A DNA stretch of 64,000 bases from Neodontobutis hainanensis (GCA_024349245.1 JALDNG010000104.1:479501-543500); one strand, 5' to 3'; shown: positions 1 to 11,152, numbered from the stretch's first letter. Program-made: numbers and translations. The notes: a model not told the origin generated them from the letters alone.

Positions 1-767
1 CTTCAGGGATGCACAATATTAATTTTTCAGTTTACTTTAACATTTGTGGCAGTACTTCAAGGCAACTTGGCAGTCCCATACGTTTCTGGATAATAATGTT
101 GTTGTATCTTGTGGATTTTCAAGGTGAAGGTTTTTCCATCGTCGGTTTGAAATTTATTAGACGTCACAATCAGGCAAGGTTACATAAAAGTGTTGTCTGT
201 GGCCTGTGTTTGTGTGTGTTTGTTCCTGCTATTCATGCAAAACTCAAAAAATATTTGCACATTGAAGATGTGTCTGAAGTGAATAGACTTCTGATGCATC
301 TTTGTAGGAAAAAAATCAAACAGAACGCTTTGTAAAGGGCAGCTACTTTTGAAAAAAGAACTAGGAGGGGATTGTGGAAATTCTCCAAGATAATTTCATT
401 TAATTGGGGCAAAGCAATGTTATTTAGAAAATATTGGCAGAGCAGTTGCTTCATTGTCAAGCCTTAAACACATTCATGATTGCCACTACCACACTTTTGG
501 TCCAAACCAGCCACAGTTTGCAAACAAAAGGCTATAGCTTTAGTTGAGTTATATTTTCACTAGGGCCATGAATTGATAAAAAAATATATGTATAAAAAAA
601 ATAATCACATGTCTGGCTTTAATAAATAGTGATTAATTGCACAACTTTAAATAAACAGACTCATAAGATAATTCATTTTCTTTTTAATAATTTAACTTTG
701 TAATACTTAAACTTTTGTATAGCATGTAAATTTGATTTAAAATTTAGAAAAAAAGACAGAGAGGGGG
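1..767. other. AT-rich noncoding flank
   Basis: No coding region, RNA gene or recognisable repeat is supported here. The short open frames have no recognisable domains. A purine-rich run at about 750-766 ends just before the GC-richer block that follows. Confidence 0.5.
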
Positions 768-859
768 GCTGCCAAACACAAGGCGCTCACAGCCTCCTCT
801 GAGCATCACATAACTTACCTCTACAGTCACACATTTGTCACAGTGTCTGTTTATATTCA

Positions 860-2098
860 TGCATATTCTGTGTGCGTGTGAGGCCCCTTTAAGACTTGTA
901 GACTGGTTCATTTTGTGGAACGCCCCATCCCACCTGAACAATCACCCGGACCAATGGGATGCGCCCGGATCCAGCGTAAAAGGGCCAATTGAAGGAAAGA
1001 GGAAGGGGAAAGGGAGAGACAGGAACAGGAAGGAAAGACCGGGCACGGCGGACGGCCGGGGAACGATGACGGAGGGACGGAGAATGGAGGAAGAAAGAAA
1101 GGAAGGAAAGAAGGATGAAAAGTAAGATGGAAACCACGTCGGGAGGATTCTGAGAGAGACCCGAGCTCAGTGGACCCAGAGGCGTGACTGGTAGGTCGGG
1201 GAACGAGGGGCTGACGAGGAGGCCTGGGGTAACCCGCGACCAGGGAGCCATAGGGACTGGTACGGTCGACGGACTACGGCGAGGAAACCATGGACTGGTG
1301 ATGGAATGGAGGAAAGAAGGAAAGAGGTAGAGCCGAGGAGGAGGTCAGACAGAGCGGAGAAGCAGTAAAACAGGAACAGACAGAGCAAAACGGAGAGAAA
1401 GGTAACAGGAACGGACAGAGCGAACAGAGAAGAACCGCTGGACGGAGGCAGCATAAGAGAAAAAGAGGAAGAGCCTGAACTAAGGAAGCAACAAAGCCCT
1501 AACTGATTGGAGAATATATCTACCCGAACTGTATGATTGTGTGCCTGAGAACGCATTATTCCTGTTTGCAGCGCCGTTCTGCCACTACGGGGGAAGACCG
1601 AGCCAGGACCCGAGAATTGCCAAGCTGTGTTCCCGCGGACTGAGGAAGAACTAAGGAAGGGACCTTGTACAACGCTGTAAAACGATAAGTGAAGGGACGT
1701 CTCCCGAATAACCGCTGCATGCTGTGTGGTTTATCTGTTGTTTTTAGTGTGGTCGGTTGAACCGGACATTGTATGTGGTTTTAGTCATTTCTGCGACCGT
1801 CGGGAGGGCAGCGTAGGACAGACTTACCGGGCTCCGAAGGACGGACTGAAGGGGCAGGAATAGAAACTAACGCCGTCTCCTTTTTTTTATGGACTACTTC
1901 CCCCCACTGCTTCTTGTGTTTTACTATAACCTGTTTTTTAGTATTTATCTAAAGTCTTTTACTGTTTAGACATAGCACCATCTTTTAACCTTGATTTAAT
2001 AAACTCATTTAACATTGTAAACTTGGTACCTGTTTGGTTTCTTTGTGGTACATATCTGGCAATAAATAAGAGAACCAGCGCCGAGGGGCGGTGATACA
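860..2098 (+). repeat. Possible solo LTR (about 1.24 kb)
   Basis: This is a GC- and purine-rich block in AT-rich surroundings. It contains a CCAAT motif near 953, a long purine-rich stretch (about 990-1490) and a poly(A) signal AATAAA near 2000. Read from TGCATATTC at 860 to GGTGATACA at 2098 it has TG...CA ends, and the flanking four bases are TTCA on both sides (856-859 and 2099-2102). A four-base match with freely chosen ends is weak evidence. A G-rich purine run sits upstream near 757-766. No gag or pol lies next to it. It could instead be a host promoter with a 5' untranslated region. Confidence 0.33.
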
Positions 2099-2102
2099 TT
2101 CA

Positions 2103-4150
2103 TACACCAGAGCTGTGGTGAAATAAATAAGAATCCTTTATAAAATACAAGTGCATTACCAGTACATTCACTTTGGGAAGGATTTACCTCACTCCCTAGG
2201 TTTATATTGGAAGTGATGATTTAAACGACCACTATGATTAAGTAGCTTAAGTTCACTGTAGTTTAATAACAGATCACATGAGTACATGGCCATGGGCTGA
2301 CAACAGAACATTCATCAGAGTGCTTCTCCTGCCATCAGCCCCGAAAATCACCTGTGCACTATGTTTCATATTTCATATACTCTTTATGCTACACTCACCG
2401 CCCCTCTCTTTTCAGCGCTGTCTTGAAAGCTGTGCTTCTTTTTAATTTTTTTTATCAGTGCAAAAAGTTGACCACCCCTTCCTCTTCATCAGTAGCTGTG
2501 CTTCTGCTCTTCACTGTCATTTGGCTGAACAGCACGTCATTTTCACCCCTGGGTGCTATACCTGCCTTCTGTGTGGAAATGAAACTTACAAAGTGAAACT
2601 TATTTAGAGAAAACATGTGCCCTTATTTGACAGCTGTGTAAGCATGTCAAATCACGCAGATTACTTTAGTCTTTTCCAGGGAACCAGCCAGTAATCTCTT
2701 GAAGCAGAAGAAGAATTGTCCATGTAACAGCATCTAGTTTGTTTTACGTTGCTAGCTCGAGTGTGCAGCCGCTCTAGCCACAGGAAACAGAAATGAGGTG
2801 CAGCGGTGTGGAGAGGGCGTTGAGTCAAAATAACAATTTTGTTATTTATTTTTTTAAACACTAAACCAAACGAATTAACGCAAAAAGTTTACCACCCATA
2901 ATTTTCACCAAATTACCTTTTAATCAACATCAAAAAAAAAAGTGCCTCCATCTTTACAAACTTCTACTTCTGCTCTCGGACAAGGCGGAAGTTTTTCTCA
3001 CTTCTCCTCCTGTTCTCTGCCTCAGTGTGCTTCTGTATTGTGTTGTCTGGTCATAAACTTTTTCCCTTTGACTCTACTGCTTGCTGGGCCACTAAGAAAC
3101 TGGAAATGGATCTAATTACCTGGCCTCTAAGCGCAATTGAGCACAATTTTATCCGGGAAGGGTGCACCGGGAGAACCCATTTGCCCTGGCAAATTTCCCC
3201 TGGTGTTTAGAAGCTCTGTCCGTGGAGAACGTTGAGGATCTATTTATTTTTGGATGTATGATGAGGTTATGATATGAGGGGTTCCTGCTTATTGGTCTGG
3301 GGACTGTCTTAAACTATTGCAACATTTGTAAGGCAGCTGCCTTCATACCCAGCCGCTGTCTGCTGAAATTAAACAGTGCTTCTGTGACGTGAGGGATTAC
3401 AGCAGGGTGTTGCACAGTCCGAGGAGCTGATTCGTGTCATCTCAGCCTGGACTGCACACACGGAGAAAAGAGTGGTTATGATCGCGAGTCAGACCTGCGA
3501 GCTGCTGCACAGTATTACGGGTCTGAATACGAAACTGAAACGGACGCACGCACCTGACGCTGAGAACCAGAACTGATTGAATACAATCTGAATAATTTAC
3601 CAAAGATCAAAATGGATAAATTACAATTTCTGTCTCCTTTACCTCTGCCCAGTCCCTTCTCTCGATTAGAAGTCTGGCCAGCAGCTGGGTCTTATCTTCG
3701 TGGTACTTCCCGAACTCCATCAATGCCATGAGACTCTCACAAACAGTTCCGCTAAACACCTCAAGGCCTCCTACCACTTCTATCACATCACGTCTGCCAT
3801 TTGACATCTGTCTGACTCATTCCTCTTCCCCTACCATCCTCGTAAGCCACTAAAAATTCCCAGTCTAATGTCTGTCTATGTTACGTAAGTTGTAACGGAA
3901 ACTGTGGTTGCGACTACATATGTAATGTTGTAACTTCGACTGTAGTTATGTTTGATGTCTGCTATGTCTGTACAATGCTTTATTTCATTTTCTTGAAGAT
4001 AATTGTGCCTGGAAGAAATGGCTGCATTGGTGTAGTTTGCAATGTGTCTATCTATGAAGTTAGATTGTCTAAACAGGCAAATCTGATTCAAATCCCTGCA
4101 AACAGATAAAGTCTGGTCCTGCTTAAGACGTAAGACTTAAAACAGTGCAG
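2103..4150. other. Noncoding, mostly AT-rich
   Basis: No gene is supported. A short motif of the form CAAAAAGTT(G/T)ACCACCC occurs twice, near 2460 and 2883, which suggests a degraded local duplication or two relics of one repeat. A minus-strand 66-codon frame at 3607-3807 has no recognisable domain. Confidence 0.4.
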
Positions 4151-5336
4151 TGTTTTATAGAAACAAATCATTATTTAATTATCTTTGTATAAACTTGATT
4201 TTATGTTTTTAACTGAAACATGGTTAGACATTAAGACAAGAAATGTGGTCTTTATTAGATCCAGCCCATCTAATTTCACCTCTGTATCCAAAATACAGGA
4301 AAACAAAAACGGTGGGGGTGTATGTGCCTTTCTTCTGAATAATATTCTTATCCAGAAGTGTTCACTTGGGGAGTTTTCAAAATGGAGTTGAGATTTTCAC
4401 CATCTATATTATATGTAGTTCTTTACAAACCACCCCAACAGTGTCATTTTATTGATGAGTTTACTGAAATGCTTCCGTTACCTCCACAGAATTTGGACAA
4501 ATACTCATTTCAGGTGATTTAATTTTTATTTTTTATTATAATATGCATGTGGACAATTTTTGTGACAGGAATCCCAAAGAACGTTCTACTATTCTTGATA
4601 CTTTTGGTCTTTGTCAGCATGTTAATGAGCTGACCCATAACAGAGGTCACACTCTGGACCTGGTCATTACTAACTCTATGTTGTCTGATCATTCTTGTGT
4701 CTTTTTCCATCTGTCCATAATTCCAAAAGTTGCTGCTGGACCTACAGTTCAGAAGAGACACATTAATGATAACAGCAGGACACAGTTTATGGATGCAATC
4801 AGGTTTGAAAATGCCCCATCAGGTCAAGTTAAGGAATGTCAAATTGTTATACTTCTAGTGTTTAAAATTTTATGGACACCATTGCTCCTGTTAAGGTTAA
4901 AGTGATCAGGATGAGGCAGAAGGCATCATGGAGCAACGCTCCAAAAAATCAAAGGAAAATGGCGTAAATCAAAACTCTTAAATTATTATAATATATATAT
5001 ATATATATAAATAAAAATTGCATGTTTTATAAATAAATATAAAGAGATCGGCAGTAACAACTTACATGTCCTATTTACAGTGAAAGAATTAGTTTCCACC
5101 ATTTATTGCAATTAGTTTGCATTGTTTTAAAATGACATGGTTCAAGACATTAAACCATTTCCAAGGGCAGTAAAAACTGCTTTTATTAATCCTCTCCTAA
5201 ACACAAGCAGTCCTGATGCTACAGTGTTCAACAAGTATCGGCCCATACCAAACCTGCCATTTTTAGGAAAAGTCATTGAAAAAGCAACTCACTGACTTTC
5301 TATTGCTTAACAACTACTAGGATTCAGGCCTAAACC
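4151..5336 (+). pseudogene. Decayed non-LTR retrotransposon (endonuclease and start of RT)
   Basis: Broken plus-strand frames match the layout of a LINE ORF2. The frame at 4185-4391 carries the endonuclease-type motif FLTETWLD. The frame at 4543-4905 carries HTLDLVITN followed by LSDHSCVFF, the end of the apurinic-type endonuclease domain. Near 5165-5290 the peptide FNKYRPIPNLPFLGKVIEK resembles the start of a LINE reverse transcriptase (the N-YRPI-NLPFL motif). Stops and frameshifts separate the pieces, and an AT-rich stretch (about 4970-5130) interrupts them. The style suggests the L2/CR1 group, but clade assignment is not secure. The RT catalytic region is absent. Confidence 0.65.
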
Positions 5337-6040
5337 TACCCTTTTGTCACCGTTCTGGGGCTGGTTCCGGGCCGGTGCTTATATCAGTTTGGTGCTGGTT
5401 CTGTGACAGATCTGGGTCAGTTTTCCACAGATTGAGAGCCAGAGTATGGCTAGATCTTTACGTCACTGTGTAAGCCTCCGTCGTCCTAGCAACACGTCTA
5501 TCATTACCGCAGTGGAGGACATTATTACTGCTCCTGGCTTTGAAAACCCACATGGCAATGTGCAATTATAACTCTTCAAGATCACTATGGAAAAAGGTTG
5601 TGTTCAAGAAGGATGGTAAGCTAGCAGCAAAAAGTGATTGATTTGTGTCACAGACGCTGAGGTGGAAGTGTTAAATGTGTCTTTACAGTAAAAAAAGAAG
5701 AATGGATCCGTAAGTGAATAATTTCAGCCGATGATGTGGTGAGTCGTGCAGTAAGCTCATGAGTGTTTCAGACTGAAGTGATGTCATAAAACTAAGTTTA
5801 CCTGTGATGTGTTCTGCAGTGATATGTTAGTTTAAATAGACCCAGTCGCCGGTCGTTGCCTGGGGTGGGGCCTGCTTGGCTGCTCTTGGGAGAGGCGGGC
5901 CTGCATTGCTATTGAGGTTGTTGTTCCCGCGCCAATCGTTGTGAACCTGTCCAGCTGGGAGTACATTGATCTCCTAAGGTCTTCCCTCGGTAGGTAACCA
6001 CTAGCAAAGCCCATAAGTGGGCGGAGCACACAAAGTTGAA
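5337..6040. other. Noncoding with repeat-like segments
   Basis: GC is somewhat higher than in the flanks and no coding region is supported. The motif AGGTAACCACTA occurs at about 5993 and again at 6241, inside the next element. The right part of this stretch therefore belongs to the same repeat family as 6041-6311. Confidence 0.35.
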
Positions 6041-6311
6041 ATTATAGTTACCTGATGTAACTACAGTACTACGAGTGTGTGCGTAACCCACCTACTCTCA
6101 GGCCCAGCTGGACTGCTTCCCTCTTTGAGCTGGTTTGAAGAAGGAGAGCGTTTGGCGAGGAGTTTATATTGCCCCTGAGGCTGTGCCAGTACATTGGCAT
6201 GATTGCTTTGATCTTTCTCAGAGGCTGGCTGGCGCCAGAGAGGTAACCACTACCGAAGCCGGTAGGTGGGCTACGACTCGTAGAACTTTAGTTACATCAG
6301 GTAACTATAAC
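6041..6311. repeat. Palindromic (MITE-like) element with arms of about 50 bp
   Basis: The left arm (6041-6095) and right arm (6261-6311) are imperfect inverted copies. Both carry TAGTTACCTGATGTAACT on the arm-specific strand, followed by a CTACGAGT-like and then a CCCACCTAC-like block. The centre (about 6130-6290) is homologous to the minus strand of 46600-46800, so this is a dispersed family with at least two copies in the window. No transposase is present. The superfamily cannot be named from the sequence. Confidence 0.6.
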
Positions 6312-7326
6312 ATCTTTTTTTTTTCCATTTATGAGTCTCTATTACATCTGGAGTTTTGAAAAGTCTTCACTTTGGGAGGTGTTTTAAAAAGTATCAGTTT
6401 TGCAGCCTGAAAACTCTGTTGGAACTGAAGAGAAAAGTATGCGTTTATAAAAATGTCCGTGCACGTGTAGCCAGGGCCTAAAGGGGCGTTGGAGATTTCT
6501 CCTCAAATCAAATGACTGCAAGCTGAGGCTAAGCAAGAAAATGTCGCTGACTTGCTGTGTTCTTTATAACATTTAACAAGAGCATGGAGACATTTTTATT
6601 GAGGAGCATGACAGGCAACCACACATTCAGCATAATGTTCAGTCGCTGCCGGAGCACAGTGACCCAGAAGTGGCAGTAATTAGGACTGCCTTAATGATTT
6701 ACCTCAGCAGAAGAGAGAAGTGCGCTAAAATCCTGTTCCAGGAACTTATATATATAATTTATTGACAATATTTTGATCAGTTACTTTTTACTTGATCATT
6801 TTATCTCTTCATCTGCCTGTTGCAATTTCTTGTTTTTACATGATTAAATGTGAAATACATTTGTCATTTACATATAAGCAATATAGTAAATAGCATGTCA
6901 ACATTTACATATTGTTCTGTTTCACTGTTCAGCCTTTTCAAATTTAAACCAGCCCAGTGCCTTAAATTTGATTAAATACGGTATGTGTGAGACTATAGGT
7001 ACATCTAATGAAATTATATTCATTGCTAAAAAAAAATAGATTCATTTAAATACAAGTATAATCATTTTATTAAACTACACGTTGGGATGACAAACTACTA
7101 CTACTCTCGTTAAACATTAAGGGAATGTTAGCTGCAAAGCAAGAGCTAGCCTAACTAGCTGTTTATCAGCAATGGCTTCTGAAATGTGATAAATTAATTG
7201 ACAGGTTTTTTCAAATTACATAAAAGTATTTTCAAATCAGGGCTTCCTGAGTGCTATGTTTAGCCTTGCATGCTAATGTACCTTGGCGTTTATATCTGGA
7301 TTTCAAAAACAAAAATAGAGAAAACT
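6312..7326. other. AT-rich noncoding
   Basis: No gene seen. About 6330-6480 (with GGAGTTTTGAAAAGTCTTC, then GCGTTTATAAAAATGTCCG) looks like a degraded short nonautonomous DNA element. The rest is AT-rich. The last five bases before the next element, ATGTT (7327-7331), are its left target-site copy. Confidence 0.35.
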
Positions 7327-7331
7327 ATGTT

Positions 7332-7735
7332 TGTCATGTCCAGTGTATTGAGTTAGTCTGTTGATGTAATGTATTTCATTTCCTGTCTTAATGTGAAGTT
7401 TCTTACCCCTTTCTGTATGTCAAATTGACTTCCTGTCCTTGTGTTTTTCCCTCCTATGTGATTGCCTGCTCCGCCCTTAATGTGCTCCACCTGTGTCTCA
7501 TTATGTTCCCTTTATAATCCGTGTGCTTCCAATGTTCAGTGTCAGATTGTCTTTCTTTCTTTCTTTCATTCTTCCTTCACCCCTGGTTGTAGTGGACCTT
7601 GTGTTGATGTCAGCTTCGGCTTGTGAATATGGACCTTGTTCTTGTAAACCTAAATAAATCCATCTGAGACCATATGCCTTCGTGGGGTTCTGCATTGAGA
7701 GTCTTTTCGCCTGTTCCAGACACCGGGTCGTGACA
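7332..7735 (+). repeat. 5' LTR of element A (404 bp)
   Basis: It starts TGTCATGTCC and ends GTCGTGACA. It carries a TATA-like TATAAT at 7513 and an AATAAA near 7650. It is 179 bp longer than the 3' LTR. The segment missing from the 3' copy runs from about 7446 to 7624 and includes the TATA box and predicted RNA start. TTGTG lies at both edges of the missing part, which suggests a short-homology deletion in the 3' copy. Confidence 0.85.
7513..7550 (+). promoter_or_regulatory. Element A promoter and predicted RNA 5' end
   Basis: A TATA-like box begins at 7513. Twenty-eight bases downstream, GTCAGATTGT (7541-7550) is the exact reverse complement of the priming segment at 7738-7747. The spacing matches a TATA-directed start, so this would be the first stretch of the transcript and could fold back to prime cDNA synthesis. 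Confidence 0.6.
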
Positions 7736-7747
7736 GAACAATCTGAC
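7736..7747 (+). other. Self-complementary primer-binding site, element A
   Basis: It starts at the first base after the 5' LTR. ACAATCTGAC (7738-7747) pairs perfectly with 7541-7550. It has no TGG start, as a canonical tRNA primer site would. Elements B and C show the same arrangement with different but still pairing sequences. Confidence 0.6.
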
Positions 7748-7881
7748 CATTACGAGGACTCCAGAACCACTTCGCGCTGCTCCACAGGACCAGAGAGACT
7801 GGCTTCAACTGAAGGATAAGCAGGTCAGTTGGCCCTGAATTGAGCTGGAGGCCACCGTCTGTTCCTGCTCACTTGCCAGCC

Positions 7882-8355
7882 CGAGTCTTCTGAGTACCTG
7901 TGCCAGCCCAAGTCTTCTGAGTACCTGTGCCAGGCCGAGTCTTCTGAGTAACGGTGCCAGGCCGAGTCTTCTGAGTAACGGTGCCAGGCCGAGTCTTCTG
8001 AGTACCTGTGCCAGGCCGAGTCTTCTGAGTACCTGTGCCAGGCCGAGTCTTCTGAGTTCCTGTGCCAGCCTGAGTCTTCTGAGAACCTGTGCCAGCCTGA
8101 GTCTTCTGAGAACCTGTGCCAGCCTGAGTCTTCTGAGAACCTGTGCCAGCCTGAGTCTTCTGAGAACCTGTGCCAGCCTGAGTCTTCTGAGAACCTGTGC
8201 CAGCCTGAGTCTTCTGAGAACCTGTGCCAGCCTGAGTCTTCTGAGAACCTGTGCCAGCCTGAGTCTTCTGAGAACCTGTGCCAGCCTGAGTCTTCTGAGG
8301 ACCTGTGCCAGCCTGAGTCTTCTGAGGACCTGTACCAGCGTGAGTCTTCTGAGAA
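7882..8355 (+). repeat. 27-bp minisatellite, about 18 units
   Basis: The unit is GAGTCTTCTGAG followed by a variable AAC/TAC/GAC codon and CTGTGCCAGCC(T). In the element's sense frame it reads E-S-S-E-(N/Y/D)-L-C-Q-P/A, nine residues per unit. Two units near 7945-7980 contain an in-frame TAA. The middle units (about 8070-8300) are nearly identical, so the array expanded recently from one variant. The unit length is a multiple of three. Confidence 0.9.
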
Positions 8356-8361
8356 CTGTTT

Positions 8362-8996
8362 TCAGAGTCTTCGCCTCAGACCCAGAACTGTTTTCATAGT
8401 CTTCGCTTCAGACCCAGAACTGTTTTTCAGAGTCTTCGCTTCAGCCACAGAACTGTTTTTCAGAGTCTTCGCTTCAGCCACAGAACTGTTTTTCAGAGTC
8501 TTCGCTTCAGCCACAGAACTGTTTTTCAGAGTCTTCGCTCCAGCCACAGAACTGTTTTTCAGAGTCTTCGCTTCAGACCCAGAACTGTTTTCAGGGTCTT
8601 CGCCCAGCCACAGAACTGTTTTTCAGAGTCTTCGCTTCAGCCACAGAACTGTTTTTCAGGGTCTTCGCTTCAGCCACAGAACTGTTTTTCTGAGTCTTCG
8701 CTTCAGCCACAGAACTGTTTTCAGGGTCTTCGCTTCAGCCACAGAACTGTTTTCAGAGTCTTCGCTTCAGACCCAGAACTGTTTTCAGAGTCTTCGCTTC
8801 AGACCCAGAACTGTTTTTCAGAGTCTTCGCTTCAGACCCAGAACTGTTTTTCAGAGTCTTCGCTTCAGACCCAGAACTGTTTTTCAGAGTCTTCGCTTCA
8901 GACCCAGAACTGTTTTTCAGAGTCTTCGCTTCAGACCCAGAACTGTTTTTCAGAGTCTTCGCTTCAGACCCAGAACTGTTTTTCAGAGTCTTAATA
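8362..8996 (+). repeat. 33-bp minisatellite, about 20 units
   Basis: The unit is GAGTCTTCGCTTCAG, then ACCCA or CCACA, then GAACTGTTTTTCA. In sense it reads E-S-S-L-Q-T-Q-N-C-F-S, 11 residues. Two subtypes are present: a CCACA type in the centre and an ACCCA type that fills the right end. Several units are 32 bp because one T is missing from the T-run, which shifts the frame. The array follows directly on the 27-bp array and shares its GAGTCTTC start, so one may derive from the other. Confidence 0.9.
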
Positions 8997-9317
8997 ACCC
9001 GAACTACAGAGTCTTCGTCGCAGCGCCTACCTGGGCCATTCTGAGACTTTTCAGCGCCTATCTGGTCCACCAAGAATTCTATAAGACTCTGCTTCCTCGT
9101 CTGCTCCTTTCATGTTTGGTCTACACTATGGTCGTTCTTCCCACGTCTGGTCTCTCCTACGGACCCCGCCTGTGTCGGCTCTGTCTGCGTTTGCCCCGTC
9201 GGGTCCTGAGAAACCCCCTGCCTGAGAAACCCCATGTCTGAGAACTGCCTGTATGTCAACCGTCTGAGAATGTCCGTTTCAGCACCACCTGTCTTCATGA
9301 GATCCCCGTCCGGACAA

Positions 9318-10085
9318 CTAGTTCCGAGGCCCGGATCCGGCGTACTGCCTTCGAGAGCCCGCCCGGCTGAGCAGTTTTTATGGTCGGATCCGGAGTACCC
9401 GCTCTTCGAGAAGTCTTCCCCAAGCGCCACGCCTGGCCGCCCAGTTCCGAGGGCTGGACCTGGTGTACCTGTCTTTCCCGAGCGTCAGTCTGGCCGCTTA
9501 ATTCCGAGGGCTGGATCCAATGCTCATTTTTATGTTTATTTTGGTCCAGATTGGCTTCACCCCACGCTGTGAGGTCTCTGGTCAATTTTTTCCCCCTTTT
9601 GGTTTATTGTACCCAGCCAGATTGGTTTCACCCCACGCTGTGAGGTCTCTGGTCAAATTTTTCCCCTTTTGGGTCATTGTACCCTGCCAGATTGCTTCAC
9701 CCCACGCTGTGAGGTCTCTGGTAAAAATTCCCCCTTTTTGGTTTATCGAGGGCCCGGATCTGGCGTACTGCCTTCGAGAGCCCCGTCCGGCTGAGCAGTT
9801 TTTATGGTCGGATCCGGAGTACCCGTCATTCGAGAGTCTTCCCCGAGCGCCACGTCTGGCCGCCCAGTTCCGAGGGCTGGACCTGGTGTACCTATCTTTC
9901 CCGAGCAACAGTCTGGCCGCTGAATTCCGAGGGCCGGATCTGATGCTCATTTTTATGTTTATTTTGGTCCAGATTGGCTTCACCCCACGCTGTGAGGTCT
10001 CTGGTCAATTTTTTCCCCTTTGGTTTATTGTACCCTGCCAGATTGCTTCACCCCACGCTGTGAGGTCTCTGGTCAAAGTCCTCCC
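9318..10085 (+). repeat. Duplicated GC-rich tail segment of element A
   Basis: A block of about 330 bp occurs twice (about 9326-9660 and 9744-10080). Both copies contain TTTTTATGGTCGGATCCGG and later TTTATGTTTATTTTGGTCC. Within it, a unit of about 70 bp with TTCACCCCACGCTGTGAGG occurs five times (near 9557, 9628, 9695, 9979 and 10046). Plus-strand frames are open for up to 224 codons (9520-10194), but the composition gives no recognisable domain. Confidence 0.75.
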
Positions 10086-10192
10086 TGTTTATTGTGTTGT
10101 GTACGAAATGTATTTTGATGTATTGTTATGGTGGTTGCTGTCATATTGGACTATTGAGTTGTGGATTTTTAGGCCGCCGGGTGTCGGCCTTT

Positions 10193-10202
10193 AAGGGGGG
10201 GG
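10193..10202 (+). other. Polypurine tract of element A
   Basis: AAGGGGGGGG followed by TAC and then the 3' LTR TGTCATG. The three-base gap between tract and LTR also occurs in elements B (TTC) and C (TAC), consistent with end trimming by integrase before insertion. Confidence 0.8.
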
Positions 10203-10205
10203 TAC

Positions 10206-10430
10206 TGTCATGTCCAGTGTATTGAGTTAGTCTGTTGATGTAATGTATGTCATTTCCTGTCTTAATGTGAAGTTTCTTACCCCTGTCTGTATGTCAAATT
10301 GACTTCCTGTCCTTGTGTGAATATGGACCTTGATCTTGTAAACCTAAATAAATCCATCTGAGACCATATGCCTTCGTGGGGTTCTGCATTGAGAGTCTTT
10401 TCGCCTGTTCCAGACACCGGGGTCGTGACA
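10206..10430 (+). repeat. 3' LTR of element A (225 bp, internally deleted)
   Basis: It matches the 5' LTR at both ends but lacks 179 bp that include the TATA box and predicted transcript start. The junction reads CCTTGTGTGAATATGG. A few substitutions distinguish the copies, so the insertion is not very recent. Confidence 0.85.
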
Positions 10431-10435
10431 ATGTT

Positions 10436-10991
10436 TACATAAATAAACACTATTTCTGTTATAATTATGTAGGAGATCGCCTGATTACGTTATGATTAAG
10501 CCTAGTGGGGTGTACGTAGTAAGAAAATGCCACCCATAAGTCATTCATAAGCCAGTTCAATAAACATTATGAACAAGGAGTATTTGCGCTCTTTCAATTG
10601 TTTTACTTTACGGCGGTCATTACTGATAATAATTAAATATAACATTTTACTATAACAAACTTACAGATTTGTACTTTTTCTTACCTCAGTAAACATTGTG
10701 CAGCTGTGTGTGGTGCAGTCTCTGATGGTTGTTTGACGTGCGTACACAAGCTTGCGCAACGAGAATGAATAAGCAGGCTGCCTCTGTCACTAACAACCTT
10801 AAGTAGAAATTTCTTAAACCTCGGTAATGTACCTTTAACATGTGACTTTGTAAATTTCATTTTTCTTTAGTAAATCTAGACTTTTTTTTTTGGAATGAAG
10901 ACAGACTGAAACGGTGCAATAGAGATACCATCACTAACATCGGCAAACATCGGTACTGCTGATGAAACACCTGCAGTGGAATCACAGAAAG
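10436..10991. other. Noncoding, AT-rich
   Basis: Nothing recognisable beyond AT-rich unique sequence. Confidence 0.4.
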
Positions 10992-11152
10992 AGCAGCCTA
11001 GAGGGCTCTGACCACCTTAATCCGCCCTGTGTGTGTGGCCCATGTATGGTACTAAATATATTTATTTCCCTCAGTAATGTATTATGTAAAAGGATAGAGG
11101 GACCCCACACAAACAGCAGCCTAGGGGCCCCTGAGCACCTTGATCCGCCCCT
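10992..11152. repeat. Tandem copy of a short GC-rich repeat
   Basis: Two related segments of about 38 bp (10992-11029 and 11114-11152) share AGCAGCCTAG(A/G)GG and CACCTT(A/G)ATCCGCCC. They lie 122 bp apart, so either a small duplication or two units of a longer dispersed repeat is present. Confidence 0.5.

Larger units (their letters stand above)
7332..10430 (+). mobile_element. Non-autonomous LTR retroelement A with internal tandem repeats
   Basis: Two LTRs (7332-7735 and 10206-10430) with TG...CA ends are flanked by a perfect 5-bp direct repeat ATGTT (7327-7331 and 10431-10435). Orientation is plus: the priming site follows the left LTR and a polypurine tract precedes the right one. The interior holds no protease, reverse transcriptase or integrase. 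It consists of an 18-unit 27-bp array, a roughly 20-unit 33-bp array and a duplicated GC-rich tail. The last bases before the 3' LTR (about 10171-10205) match the corresponding end of element C, and the LTRs share long blocks with C, so A and C are one family. A lacks an ATG at the gag start seen in B and C, and its repeats contain stops and frame slips. A is therefore an older, non-coding copy that would have needed proteins in trans. Confidence 0.85.

Noticed and set aside
4985..5010. Short TA run within the LINE relic as a separate feature
   Set aside because: It is too short and imperfect to list on its own.
7882..8996. CRISPR-like appearance of regular repeats
   Set aside because: The units follow each other directly with no unique spacers, and the genome is that of a fish; this is a minisatellite in a retroelement.
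8753..9073. Minus-strand frame of AKTLKNSSGSE repeats in element A
   Set aside because: It is antisense to the LTR orientation and created entirely by the 33-bp array.
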